In this document: one piece after another, positions 1-9,254 of the stretch
Numbering within the stretch: the stretch's first letter is position 1
How the letters are laid out: every line of letters begins with the position of its first letter
Source: Holophagaceae bacterium
GTDB taxonomy: Bacteria; Acidobacteriota; Holophagae; Holophagales; Holophagaceae
Direction of reading: 5' to 3'
Assembly (NCBI GenBank): GCA_016710635.1
Contig: JADJVL010000011.1
Span: 62,001-126,000, forward strand
DNA: 64,000 nt
Program-made: the position numbers and the translations under genes
The notes under the pieces: generated by a model
Databases searched by the model: none
Told to the model about the DNA's origin: nothing
Seen by the model: the letters and a program-made list of their open reading frames with translations, nothing else

Positions 1-1
1 C

Positions 2-517
2 CGGACCTCGTTCCGCCGCGCCACCGATTGGCGGGAGCTCAAGCAGCAGGAGAGCTTCTACGCCCAGAGCCCACTGCTCGGGCTCTTCCACGCCGGCTAC
101 GCGGAGGTCACCTACCAGCTGCGGGTCCCCGCCACCGGGGGCCGGGCCCAGGTCCGCAGCATGGAAGCCGTGGAGCGCGCCCTCCAGCGGGCCTCGGTGG
201 TGGAGATGGGCCGCATGGACCGCTACCTCGGCGTGCTGGCCACCATCGCCGCCGTCAGCCCCTTCATCGGGCTCTTCGGCACGGTCTGGGGCATCATCGA
301 CGCCTTCAAGGGCATCGGCGCCACGGGCAACGCCAACCTGGCCACGGTGGCGCCGGGCATCTCCGAGGCCCTGGTGGCCACCGCCGTGGGCCTGATGGCC
401 GCCATCCCGGCCCTCATGGCCTACAACTTCTTCCAGGGCCAGCTCAAGCAGTGGCAGACGGAGCTGGACGACTTCGCCCTCGAGTTCATCAGCCTCTCCG
501 AGCGCAACTTCACTTGA
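2..517 (+). CDS. tolQ: TolQ/ExbB-type proton channel subunit, 5' truncated by window edge
   Basis: The reading frame is open from base 2, so the N-terminus lies outside the window; 171 residues are visible. The C-terminal half has the MotA/TolQ/ExbB signature: a membrane segment with APFIGLFGTVWG-like sequence (here SPFIGLFGTVWGIIDAF), then LATVAPGISEAL and a last membrane segment rich in Ala, Gly and Leu. The family forms the inner-membrane proton channel that energises Tol-Pal or TonB. LATVAPGI favours TolQ, and tolB, pal and cpoB lie 10 kb downstream. The usual partner tolR/exbD does not follow; a deacetylase gene overlaps the stop codon instead. TolR could lie upstream of the window. Confidence 0.88.
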   Translation, partial: RTSFRRATDWRELKQQESFYAQSPLLGLFHAGYAEVTYQLRVPATGGRAQVRSMEAVERALQRASVVEMGRMDRYLGVLATIAAVSPFIGLFGTVWGIIDAFKGIGATGNANLATVAPGISEALVATAVGLMAAIPALMAYNFFQGQLKQWQTELDDFALEFISLSERNFT

Positions 518-1395
518 CGGCCTTTCCGACCGGACCCTCCCTGCCGCTTTCCCTGGACTGGGAGGACTGGTACCAGCTCTGCTGTCCGCCCTTCGACGCC
601 GCGGACGCCCACGACCGCTTCGAGGACCGGCTGGAGCGCGCCACCGATCTGGCCCTGGAGCTCTGCGCGGACCTGGGGGCGCGGGGCACCTGGTTCTGCC
701 TCGCGGACCAGGCGCGGCGCCATCCGGGCTCCCTCCGGCGCATCGCCGACGCCGGCCACCGCATCGCCCTGCACGGCTTCACCCATGCCCGGGCCTTCCA
801 GCTTGACGAGGCCACCTTCCGGGCCTCCCTCCAGGCCGGCAAGGCCGCCCTGGAAGACATCACCGGCGCCGCGGTGACGGGCTTCCGGGCCCCGGAGTGG
901 AGCCTGCGGGACAGCGCGGAAGACTGGTGGCGGCTGCTCCCCGAACTGGGCTTCGCCTTCGATTCCAGCCGCGCCCCCCTGAAGGTCCTTGGCGATCCGG
1001 CCTGGCCTCGCCGCCCCTACCGGCTGCCCAACGGCCTCTGGGAACTGCCGCCGCCGGTGATGGGCCTCGGGCCCCTCACCGTGCCCATGTGGGGCTGGGC
1101 GATGCGCCTCTGGCCCGCGGCCCTGCTGCGGGCGCGGCTCGAGGCCCTGGCGGCGGAGCGGGCCGGCACGCCGCTGGTGCTGCATCCCTGGGAACTGGAC
1201 GAGGGCCAGCCCCGGCTGCCGGAAACGACCCTGGGTCACCGCTTCGCCCACGCGGCGGGCCTCAAGGGCTATGGTTCGCGGCTGCGCAGGCTCTGGCGGG
1301 GCCTCGCCCTGGAACCCCTGGAGGACTGGATCCGCGCCCGGGAGGCGGCGGAAGTGAGGGTGGCCGAACCCGTGCTGGCGGAAGTCCATTCATGA
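514..1395 (+). CDS. Polysaccharide deacetylase family protein
   Basis: A 293-residue protein. The start is taken as TTG at 514, overlapping the tolQ stop, because the frame upstream of it is only a shadow of tolQ. It shows NodB-fold motifs: SLDWEDW near the N-terminus (motif-1 Asp), LHGFTHA (H-x3-H metal site), GFRAPEWSL (motif 3) and LHPWELD near the C-terminus. The arrangement resembles the DUF3473-type deacetylases of exopolysaccharide loci, which remove N-acetyl groups from glycans. No signal peptide is seen. It is the second gene of a coupled run ending at nadB. The substrate cannot be read from sequence. Confidence 0.82.
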   Translation: MTAFPTGPSLPLSLDWEDWYQLCCPPFDAADAHDRFEDRLERATDLALELCADLGARGTWFCLADQARRHPGSLRRIADAGHRIALHGFTHARAFQLDEATFRASLQAGKAALEDITGAAVTGFRAPEWSLRDSAEDWWRLLPELGFAFDSSRAPLKVLGDPAWPRRPYRLPNGLWELPPPVMGLGPLTVPMWGWAMRLWPAALLRARLEALAAERAGTPLVLHPWELDEGQPRLPETTLGHRFAHAAGLKGYGSRLRRLWRGLALEPLEDWIRAREAAEVRVAEPVLAEVHS

Positions 1396-2135
1396 CCCTG
1401 AAAGCGCCTGCCGCGCCGCTCATCCTGCTGGCGCCCTCGGAGGAAAAGGCCCCGGGGGGCAAGCTGGGCGCCCTGGCGGAGGACCCGGCCCAGCGCTGGG
1501 TGCGGGACCGGCTGGTGGATCTGGTGGTCCATGGCAGCGCCGATGCCCAGCGCCGCGCCTTCGAGGTCAAGGATGCGGCCCTGGACCGGGCGAAGGAGGA
1601 GGCCCTGGCCCTGCGGCACCGGGTGCCCTTGCGGCCGGCCCTGGAGCGCTACGCCGGCGTGGCCTTCCAGGCCCTGGACGCCGCCAGCCTCGAGCCGGGG
1701 CTCTGGCGCCAGGTCTTCGTGCTGTCGAACCTCCGGGGCCTCGTGCGCGGCGACGAGCCCGTGCCCCCCTACAAGGTCAAGCTCGCCGGCCTGCCCGGGC
1801 TCAAGGCCCACTGGCAGCGGCACCTCGGTCCCGCCCTGGCCGACCTCCCGCCCGGGCCGGTCTGGGAACTGCTGCCCCAGGACGCCGCCGCCCTGCTGAA
1901 AGGCTGGACGCGGCCCCGGCACACAATTGAGATCCTGGATCCGCAGGGCCGGGCCGTCAGCCACTGGTCCAAGCTGTACCGCGGCCGGGTGGCGCGGTGG
2001 CTCCTCCAACACGGCCAGGGGGATCCGGCGAAGGTCCGGCGCGGACGGATCGAGGGCGCCGCCTGGGAGGGCTGGTCGGAGAACGGCTCCGGAGGGAAGA
2101 CCCTGCGGCTGATCCTGGCTGGAACGACGCCATGA
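1392..2135 (+). CDS. yaaA: YaaA/DUF328 family protein (peroxide stress type)
   Basis: A 247-residue protein; ATG at 1392 overlaps the previous stop by 4 bp. It begins with a hydrophobic strand ending in LLAPSEEK and contains FVLSNLRGLVRGDEPVPPYK, the central signature of the DUF328 (YaaA) family, followed by a Trp-rich region. Length is close to the 258 residues of E. coli YaaA, which limits intracellular iron and oxidative damage under peroxide stress. The C-terminus is divergent. Coupling to a deacetylase and a DUF309 gene gives no functional clue. Confidence 0.72.
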   Translation: MTLKAPAAPLILLAPSEEKAPGGKLGALAEDPAQRWVRDRLVDLVVHGSADAQRRAFEVKDAALDRAKEEALALRHRVPLRPALERYAGVAFQALDAASLEPGLWRQVFVLSNLRGLVRGDEPVPPYKVKLAGLPGLKAHWQRHLGPALADLPPGPVWELLPQDAAALLKGWTRPRHTIEILDPQGRAVSHWSKLYRGRVARWLLQHGQGDPAKVRRGRIEGAAWEGWSENGSGGKTLRLILAGTTP

Positions 2136-2917
2136 CCTGCTCCGAGCAGAAACCCCTCTTCTGGCAGCGCCAGCCCGTCCCACCCCTCGAGGTGCAGCGC
2201 TTCCTGCGCCGGCGACTGGAAGCGGCCCTCCACGAGCCCAGGGACCGGGCCCTGCTGGTCTGGCCCGCGGTGCTCGGCGCCCCGAAGCTGCGCGCCGAGC
2301 ATCCCCGCGGCCTCCCCGAACCATTGCTCCTCTCCCTCGCCGCCCGGATGCTGGCGGCGGTGGACGCCGCCGAGCCCGAGGCCGCCTGGGCGGAGACCCT
2401 CGAACGCTTTCCGGACACGGCCCGGCCTGGGTCCGAAGGCTGGCTGCCCGGGGCCGACTGGGGCGCCTTCGGTCCCTTCGTGAGTCTGCGCAGCGGCGTG
2501 GCCCTGTCCGCGGTGACGGGCCTGGCGACCGATGAAAGCTATCAACTGCGGGCGGCGGTGGCCCTCTTCGACCTCGCCCTCTTCCACGAGACCCACGACG
2601 CCCTGGAGGCCCTCTGGAAGGACGCTGGCGGCGATCTGCGCCAGGGCCTTCAGGGGCTGATCCTGCTGGCGGCGGGCTACCACCATCAGCAGCTCCACAA
2701 CCTGACGGGCGCGGCGGCGGTCTGGGAGGAGGGGCTGGCCCGCCTGGAACCGTTCCAGGGCCTGGTGGAGACGCCCTGGGGCACGGTGGACCACCGGGAC
2801 GCCCTGCAGTTCACCGAGGAGCGGCTGGCGTATCTTGGCCCCATCCTGGAAAAAGGGGGCGATGCTGATCCCGGGGTCCTGTGGGCCCTGCCGGTGCCGC
2901 GCTGGGAGATCGTCTGA
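2132..2917 (+). CDS. DUF309 domain protein
   Basis: A 261-residue protein starting at ATG 2132 with a 4-bp overlap. Residues about 145-215 fit DUF309: an ALFDLALFHETHDALEALW segment followed by LRQGLQGLILLAAGYHHQQ and a WEEGLARLEPF segment. DUF309 is an all-helical domain with conserved His/Glu and no established function. The N-terminal 130 residues are not recognised. The stop overlaps the nadB start. Confidence 0.75.
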   Translation: MTCSEQKPLFWQRQPVPPLEVQRFLRRRLEAALHEPRDRALLVWPAVLGAPKLRAEHPRGLPEPLLLSLAARMLAAVDAAEPEAAWAETLERFPDTARPGSEGWLPGADWGAFGPFVSLRSGVALSAVTGLATDESYQLRAAVALFDLALFHETHDALEALWKDAGGDLRQGLQGLILLAAGYHHQQLHNLTGAAAVWEEGLARLEPFQGLVETPWGTVDHRDALQFTEERLAYLGPILEKGGDADPGVLWALPVPRWEIV

Positions 2918-4500
2918 TGCTGACCGCCGACATCCTCGTCCTCGGGGCCGGCATCGCCGGCTGCACCGCCGCCATCCGGGCCGCGGACCTGGGCGCCTCG
3001 GTCATCCTCGTGGCGAAGGACGCCCTGGGGGAGAGCAACACGGGCTACGCCCAGGGCGGGATCATCGGCTCGGTGCCGGAAAGCGCCAACGGGGAGAAGC
3101 GGGACACGCCGGAACTGCTGGCCTCGGACATCGAGTCCGCCGGCGCCGGGCTCTGCAACGACGAGGCGGTGAGACTGCTGGCGGAGCAGGGGCCGCCCCT
3201 CTGCCACGAGTTCCTCTGGGAGCGGCTTCAGGTCCCCTTCGACCAGGACGCCAGCGGGGAGCCCGACCCCACCGCCGAGGCCGCCCACAGCGTGCCGCGC
3301 ATCTACCACGCCAAGGACGCCACGGGCCTCGCCATCCAGCTCGCCCTGAGCGCAGCGGTGCGCAGCCATCCGGGCATCACGGTGCTGGAGGGCCGCGTGC
3401 TGGTGGACCTGCTCACGGATCCCCACCACAGCCGGGACCCGCGCCACGTGTACGATCCCATCACCGTCTGGGGCGCCTACCTCTTCGACGCCAAGACCGG
3501 GGCAGTGGACCTCTGCCTCGCGAAACGCACCGTCCTGGCCACCGGCGGGCTGGGCTACCTCTACCTGCACACGACGAACCCCGCCGGCGCCACCGGCGAC
3601 GGCCTCGCGGCGGCCTACCGGGCCAATGCCCGCATCGTGAACTGCGAGTACATCCAGTTCCACCCCACCTCGCTCTTCGTGCCGGGGAAGCCCCGCACCC
3701 TGCTCACCGAGGCCCTGCGCGGCGAAGGCGCCCACCTCGTGAACCGCAAGGGCCAGCGCTTCATGTCCAAGTACGCCCCGGAGCACATGGAGCTGGCGCC
3801 CCGGGACGTGGTGAGCCGGGCCATCTTCCAGGAGATGGCCGCCAGCGGCGAGCCCTGCGTCTACCTGGACCTCCGCCCGGTGGCGGCGCGCCTCGACCTC
3901 GAGACCCACTTCCCCAACATCATGGCGATCTGCCGCGCCGAGGACCTCGAGCCCACCCGCCAGCCCGTGCCGGTGGTCCCCGCGGCCCATTACTTCTGCG
4001 GTGGCGTGCTGGTGGACCTGCACGGCCGCACCAGCCTTCCCGGGCTCTTCGCCGCCGGGGAAGTGGCCTGCACGGGCGTCCACGGCGCCAACCGCCTGGC
4101 TTCGACCTCCCTGCTGGAAGGCCTGCTCTGGGGCCATCGCGCGGCGGAAGCCATGGTGGCCGAGGCCGGCGGGCTGGCCCTCCCCGCCGCGGACGGCTTC
4201 GCCCCCTGGACGCCACCGGAGCACGCGGAAGCCACGGATCCCCTTCTCATCGAGCAGGACTGGAACCTCATCCGCACCACCCTCTGGAACTACGCCGGCA
4301 TCGTGCGGAGCAAGGCCCGCCTGGAGCAGGCCCGGGAGGACGTGGGCTACCTCTACCACCGCATCGACCGCTTCTACCGCAGCGCCGCCCTCAGCCGCTC
4401 CCTCCTTGAGCTGCGCAGCGGCATCATCTGCGCCCGGCTGATCCTGAAAGCCGCCCAGATGAACAAAGAAAGCCGCGGCTGCCACTACCGGGTGGATTGA
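2917..4500 (+). CDS. nadB: L-aspartate oxidase
   Basis: A 527-residue FAD enzyme that oxidises L-aspartate to iminoaspartate, the first step of de novo NAD synthesis with NadA. It has an N-terminal Rossmann motif (GAGIAGCTAAIRA), NTGYAQGGI, IQFHPTSL, LRGEGAHLVN, AHYFCGGVLVD and GVHGANRLASTSLLEG, in the order expected for NadB and with its substrate-binding His and Arg. Start is ATG 2917, overlapping the upstream TGA. Length fits NadB (about 510-540). No NadA or NadC is adjacent. It closes the coupled run; the next 770 bp are non-coding. Confidence 0.93.
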   Translation: MLTADILVLGAGIAGCTAAIRAADLGASVILVAKDALGESNTGYAQGGIIGSVPESANGEKRDTPELLASDIESAGAGLCNDEAVRLLAEQGPPLCHEFLWERLQVPFDQDASGEPDPTAEAAHSVPRIYHAKDATGLAIQLALSAAVRSHPGITVLEGRVLVDLLTDPHHSRDPRHVYDPITVWGAYLFDAKTGAVDLCLAKRTVLATGGLGYLYLHTTNPAGATGDGLAAAYRANARIVNCEYIQFHPTSLFVPGKPRTLLTEALRGEGAHLVNRKGQRFMSKYAPEHMELAPRDVVSRAIFQEMAASGEPCVYLDLRPVAARLDLETHFPNIMAICRAEDLEPTRQPVPVVPAAHYFCGGVLVDLHGRTSLPGLFAAGEVACTGVHGANRLASTSLLEGLLWGHRAAEAMVAEAGGLALPAADGFAPWTPPEHAEATDPLLIEQDWNLIRTTLWNYAGIVRSKARLEQAREDVGYLYHRIDRFYRSAALSRSLLELRSGIICARLILKAAQMNKESRGCHYRVD

Positions 4501-4568
4501 GCGGGGCTTCCGTGGCCCGTTGGTTGGAGGACCGTCTTGAGAATGGACTCGCCGTTCCCGCCGAGTAG

Positions 4569-4648
4569 TGGCGGGAAACAAGGTCTGCACTCCGGCTGCT
4601 TTTGTCACCCTCCACCGAGGCTTGATTCCGACCCAGCCTGACGCGCTG
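4569..4648. repeat. Dispersed intergenic repeat, copy A (partial)
   Basis: This segment matches the middle of copies B and C: the stretch starting CACTCCGGCTGCTTTTG and running through CCACCGAGGCTTGATTCCGACC, with a few substitutions. It runs directly into copy B. Confidence 0.75.
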
Positions 4649-4820
4649 TAGCGCGCGAGGTTGATGCCGATCTGCTCCGCCCCGGGGCCGGGAAGCAATG
4701 GCCGCACTCCGGCTGCTTTTGCCACCCTCCACCGAGGCTTCATTCCGACCCAGCCTGGCGCGCTGTCGCTTGCTTGCGCTTGAGTCCGACACGGCCAACC
4801 GCCGCCGCGCCGGACTCAAG
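4649..4820. repeat. Dispersed intergenic repeat, copy B, ending in an inverted repeat
   Basis: About 172 bp, nearly identical to copy C apart from scattered substitutions. It ends in an imperfect inverted repeat, CTTGAGTCCG and CGGACTCAAG around a GC-rich loop. The minus strand stays open through it, which explains spurious long open frames here. No transposase or coding signal is visible. Confidence 0.8.
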
Positions 4821-4985
4821 CACCTTTTGAAGGTCAACTGAAAGGTCAAGGTCAACAGCGACACCGACCGTCGGTCCCGGATGTAATGGACACTCCGAAC
4901 CGCCGGGGTTTTAGAAACAGGCACCGCTTCCAAGTGCGGATCGCGCCTTCTGCGATCCGTGCTTGGGAGCGGTGCTCGCAAGCGA

Positions 4986-5156
4986 TAGCGCGCGAGGCTG
5001 ATGCCGATCTGCTCCGCGCGGGGCCGGGAAGCAAAGGCCGCACTCCGGCTGCTTTTGCCATCCTCCACCGAGGCTTCATTCCGACCCAGCCTGGCGCGCT
5101 ATCGCTTGCTTGCGCTTGAGTCCGGCGCGGTCAACCGCCGCCGCGCCGGACTCAGG
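4986..5156. repeat. Dispersed intergenic repeat, copy C, with 13-bp stem at its end
   Basis: Same element as copy B. Its end forms a perfect stem of GAGTCCGGCGCGG with CCGCGCCGGACTC around a 10-nt loop (5118-5153). Between copies B and C lies unique sequence, followed by an inverted pair GCGGATCGC/GCGATCCG near 4936-4958. The whole interval 4501-5268 holds no convincing gene. Confidence 0.8.
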
Positions 5157-5268
5157 TACCGCTTGAAGGGAACGGACAGGACAAGACCACTGGTGAGGTC
5201 GAAGCAGAGTCCATGGCCCCCAATCACCCGCAGCAGGTAGGAACGCTGGGAGGCTGTAGGCTGATGCT

Positions 5269-7979
5269 GTGCGTGCCGCCTTCCTCACCGCCTTCCTCGC
5301 CGCAGGCTCGCTCGTGGCCGGCGACACGGTGCGCCTCGAGATCAAGGCGCCGGACTACCGCTTCACCTTGCGCCCCGAGGCGCGGCTCCAGGGGCAGCGG
5401 CGCCTGGCCCTGGCCCTGGGGGGCGGCGCCGCCAAGGGCATCGCCCACGTGGGCGTGCTGCAGCGGCTGGAGGAGGAGGGCCTCGAGGCCGACGCCATCG
5501 CGGGGACCAGCGCCGGGGCCTTCATCGGGGCGCTGCACGGCTGCGGCTATTCCGGCGCCGCCATCCAGGAGCTCTTCCAGCGCATGGACCTGGGCGCGGC
5601 CCTGCTGGACCGGCAGCGGCGGGCCTATGGCGAGACCCTCTGGGAACAGGAGAGCCGCACCGCCACCGTGTTCACCGCCGAGTACAGCCGGCGGGACGGC
5701 TTCGTCTTCACGCCGGGCTCGAGCTCGGGCCTCGAACTGAAGCGGAGCCTTCAGTGGCTCCTGAGCCGGGGAATGATCTTCGCGGGCACGGACTTCTCAA
5801 AGCTGCGGACGCCCCTGAGATCGGTCTCCACCAACCTCCAGGACGGCGTGGCGGACGCGCCGGACCATGGCAACCTCGTGGACGTGGTGCGCGCCTCCAT
5901 GAGCATCCCGGGCATGTTTCGGCCCGTGGTGTATGGCGGAAAGCAGCACGTGGACGGCCTCCTGGTGGAGAACCTGCCGGTCCTCCAGGCCCGGGAGATG
6001 GCGCAGGGACTGGCGCCGGTGGCGGGCCGCGCCGCGGTGGTGCTGGCGGTGGAGACCGGCGGCCAGCTCGACGAGGTGCGGGCCACCTCCCTCTTCACCG
6101 TCATCCTGCGCACCCTGGACGTCACCATCGAGGAGCGCACCCGCCTGTCCCGGCTCTCCGCGGATCTGGTGCTGCGCCCTGACACCCGCGGCGTTTCGTA
6201 TCTCGAGTTCAGCCGCCAGGTGCCGGAAGCCGTGGCCCTGGGCCGGGCCAGCTTTGACGCCCGCCTGGCGGACCTCGAGGACCAGCTCTACGGGCCCGAG
6301 GCCAAGCTGGACGCAGGCGCGGGAACCCTGAACATCGAGGCGCCGCCGGACCTGATCGCGGGAATCCGGAAGCTCGATTCCGACGCCGCAGAAGTGCAGA
6401 CCCGTCGCGCCTGCTTCCGGCTGCTGCGCCGCGTCCAGGCCGCGGGTCTCGCCGCGGGAGGCTCGCTGGATTTCGGGGAGGGCGCGACGCGCCTCGCGGT
6501 GACGCCCTACGAGCCCATCCGCAGGATCACCGTCGAGGCGCCCGCCGAATGGCGTGCCCTGGTGGAGGCGAAGTTGGCGGAGGCCGGCGTGGCGGTGGGG
6601 GGCCGCTTCAATCCCGCGCGTTTTGGCCACGCCCTGGACCGGATCCTGGTGGAGGCCACCCTCGCCTACCGGCCCCTGGTGGACTTCAGCGGCAGCGGCT
6701 TCGAGGGTGGCGAGCTGCGGGTGCGCTGCCTGGAGTCCAAGGTGGCCCGGGTCGACATCGCCGGCGAGGGCGTGGACGCCGCAGACCGCCGCTACCTGGG
6801 CCGGCTGATGGTGGGGCTGGAGGGCGCACCCCTGAACGCCCGCGCCATCTTCCAGCGCCTCGCGGTGGCCGAGTCCCGGCTGAACCTGGAAGAGCTAGCC
6901 TACGGCGGCACGATGACGCCGGAGGGTCCGGCCCTCACCCTCACGCCCCTGTCCAAGTCGCGGGTGGATTTCGACGTCTCCCTGGCCTACGAAAGCACCT
7001 GGGGCTTCCACGCCGGCCTCGGCACCTTCGTGAAGAACCTCCTGGGCAGCGGCAACAGCCTGGAGTTCCAGGCCAGCACCAACCGGCTCCAGGACCGGGT
7101 GGACCTGGACTTCCGCCGCGCCTTCCACTTCGCCCCCCGGGCGGGCTCGCTGGTCTTCGCCCGCCACTTCGAGCAGCGCTTCCTGCCCGAAAGCCTGGAG
7201 GAGCCCGCTACCCTCGCGCCCCTCTCGGGCATCCTCGCCGATCGCACCCTGCGGAGCCGCGAACTGGGCATCGGCCTCTACCAGCGCTTCGGCAGCCGGG
7301 ACCAGGGCCTCTGGCGCCTGGAAGCCAGCCGCCGCTGGACCACGCTCCTCCCCGGCATCGCGGAGGTGACGATCCCCAGCGCCGACGGGCTCCAGGCTTC
7401 GCTGGAATGGGACAGCCTGGACCGCTATTCCTTCCCGACCTCGGGCACCCTGGTGCGCGTGTCCGCCGGCGAAGGCCGGCCGCGGGGCCCGGGCCCCCAG
7501 GCGCGCTACCAGCACGCCTATGTCCGGGCCCGAAGGATCGTGCCGCTGGCGTCCTGGCTCGGCGCCTCCCTGGATCTTGAAAGCGGCCTCGGGTGGAAGC
7601 TCCCCCTGGACCGCTGGTATTCCCTGGGCGGACCATCCTTCCTGCTGGGCACCCGCAGCGCCGGCTTCCTCTCCCCCAACTTCGGCCTGCTGCGGCTGGG
7701 CTTCCCATCCGCATGGCGAGCTTCCTGGGCCTGCAGGCCCAGCTGGAACCGCGCTACGACCTCGGCACCCTGGGGGCCGAATCCCCTTCGGCCCTGCAGA
7801 AGGGCGTGCGGGTCCGGGGCTATGGCCTGGCGCTGCGTACGGAGGTGGGCCGCTTCTATGTGGAACTGGCGGCGGGCCGCGCCGAGACGGCACCGGATGG
7901 CCAGCCCTTCCGCAGCCGGGGCGCCATCCTCAACCTGCTCGTGGGCACGCGGCCCTTCGACCTCTGGCAGCGCCGGTAG
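5269..7979 (+). CDS. Patatin-like phospholipase with C-terminal BamA-type barrel, frameshifted near its end
   Basis: GTG at 5269 starts a signal peptide (AAFLTAFLAAGSLVAG). The patatin domain follows: oxyanion glycines GGGAAKG at 51-57, GTSAG with nucleophile Ser81, and the catalytic Asp-Gly at about 228-229 (HVDGLLVENLP). A POTRA-like region and a 16-strand-type barrel region make up the rest, as in PlpD/type Vd secretion proteins. The frame is lost at CCC 7704-7706: adding one C restores PIRMASFLGLQAQLEPRYD and a natural end at 7979 (about 903 residues). Without it the frame runs on into rnhB. An assembly indel or a real mutation both fit. Confidence 0.85.
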
Positions 7980-8016
7980 GCCCCCAGCCTGTACCCTGGA
8001 GCCTGGAGCTCCGCGC

Positions 8017-8829
8017 ATGAACCTTCTCGACTGGGACCTGGGCAACGTCCCGCCTGGAATCCGCTGGGGCGGGGTGGACGAGGCGGGGCGGGGGGCCTGG
8101 GCCGGGCCCGTGGTCGCCGCGTGCGCTGTCCTCGACCAGGAGACCGCCCGCAAGTGGCGCCATGTGCTGCTGGAGATGCATGACAGCAAGCAGGTGGCGC
8201 CGGAGCGGCGGGAGGTCCTGGCCGCCGAGCTGAAGACCATCCTTCCCGCTTGGGCGGTGGCGGAAGTGGATTCCCTCGCCATCGACCGGGAGAACATCCT
8301 GGAGGCCACTTTGATGGCCATGCGCCAGGCGGTGGACAGGCTCGAGTCCAAGCCGCGAATCCTTTTCGTGGACGGCAACCAGGCGCCGAAATCGGGCCTG
8401 CTGGAGCGTCTGCTGGTGGAGGGCGACGCCACCAGCTGCGCCGTGGCCGCCGCGAGCATCCTCGCCAAGACCCACCGGGACGCCCGCATGCGGGAGCTGG
8501 ACGGGCTCTACGAAGGCTATGGCTTCGCCCAGCACAAAGGCTACGGCACCGCCCTGCACCGGGAGCGCCTGGACGCGCTGGGGGTGTCGCCGGTCCACCG
8601 CCTGAGCTTCGCGCCGGTGGAGGCGCGCCAGCAGGTGGACGAGGGCCTGCGGGACGCGCTGCTGCAAAGCCTCGAAGGTTGCGCGTCCGTGCTGGACCTG
8701 CACTGCTGGGTGGACGTCCACCTGCGGCCGGCCTATCCGAAGTTGAAGCGCGTGTGGATCGAGACCCTCCGCCGCCGCTATGCCGACCGGCTGGCGCGCC
8801 TGGCCTACGAAGAGGACCTGGGCGGATGA
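8017..8829 (+). CDS. rnhB: Ribonuclease HII
   Basis: A 270-residue enzyme that cleaves RNA in RNA-DNA hybrids and at single ribonucleotides. It has GGVDEAGRGAWAGPVVAA (first acidic pair), HDSKQV, a VDG strand, SILAKTHRD and HKGYGT, the RNase HII motif set. About 65 residues beyond the conserved core (after VHRLSFAP) form a charged helical tail that E. coli RNase HII (198 residues) lacks. ATG 8017 is chosen because it precedes the first motif; the frame upstream is open only because of the patatin frameshift. It overlaps the Nudix gene by 4 bp. Confidence 0.92.
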   Translation: MNLLDWDLGNVPPGIRWGGVDEAGRGAWAGPVVAACAVLDQETARKWRHVLLEMHDSKQVAPERREVLAAELKTILPAWAVAEVDSLAIDRENILEATLMAMRQAVDRLESKPRILFVDGNQAPKSGLLERLLVEGDATSCAVAAASILAKTHRDARMRELDGLYEGYGFAQHKGYGTALHRERLDALGVSPVHRLSFAPVEARQQVDEGLRDALLQSLEGCASVLDLHCWVDVHLRPAYPKLKRVWIETLRRRYADRLARLAYEEDLGG

Positions 8830-9248
8830 GGCGCTTCGACGTGGCGCTGGGGCTGCTGATGCGCGGGGACCGCTGCTTTCTCCAGCGTAGGGATCCCGCA
8901 GCCTCCGTCCTGCCGGGGCTGTGGGAATTCCCCGGCGGCAAGGTGGAGGCGGGCGAAACTCCCGGCGCGGCCCTGCACCGGGAGCTGGCGGAGGAACTGG
9001 AACTGGAAGCCGAGATCCTGGCAGCGCTGGAGCCCAGAAACCACAGGTATCCAGACCGGGAGGTGACCTTGCATCCCTTCCTCTGCCGTGGGCGGGGACC
9101 ACTCCGCACCGCCCTGGCCTGGGGCTGGTTCACGCCGTGGGAAGTGGGCCGGCTGCCGATGCCGGAGGCCAACCGCGCCATCCTGCCGGACCTCTTCCGG
9201 AGCGCGGGGGCCCCGGCGGCCCTCCCGCCGGACATCCGGAAAGCCTAG
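8826..9248 (+). CDS. Nudix hydrolase, MutT-like
   Basis: A 140-residue protein. The Nudix box is GKVEAGETPGAALHRELAEE (residues about 38-57), continuing LELE; the Gly after EE in the canonical box is replaced by Glu. WEFPGGK just before it is typical of MutT-type 8-oxo-dGTP hydrolases, and the length fits. ATG overlaps the rnhB stop. The nucleotide-cleaning role is inferred from family. Confidence 0.85.
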   Translation: MRRFDVALGLLMRGDRCFLQRRDPAASVLPGLWEFPGGKVEAGETPGAALHRELAEELELEAEILAALEPRNHRYPDREVTLHPFLCRGRGPLRTALAWGWFTPWEVGRLPMPEANRAILPDLFRSAGAPAALPPDIRKA

Positions 9249-9254
9249 GCGGCC

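Noticed and set aside
2686..5079. Large minus-strand open frames across nadB and the intergenic repeats
   Set aside because: They are complements of a well-supported gene and of GC-rich repeats; no ribosome binding site or recognisable domain.
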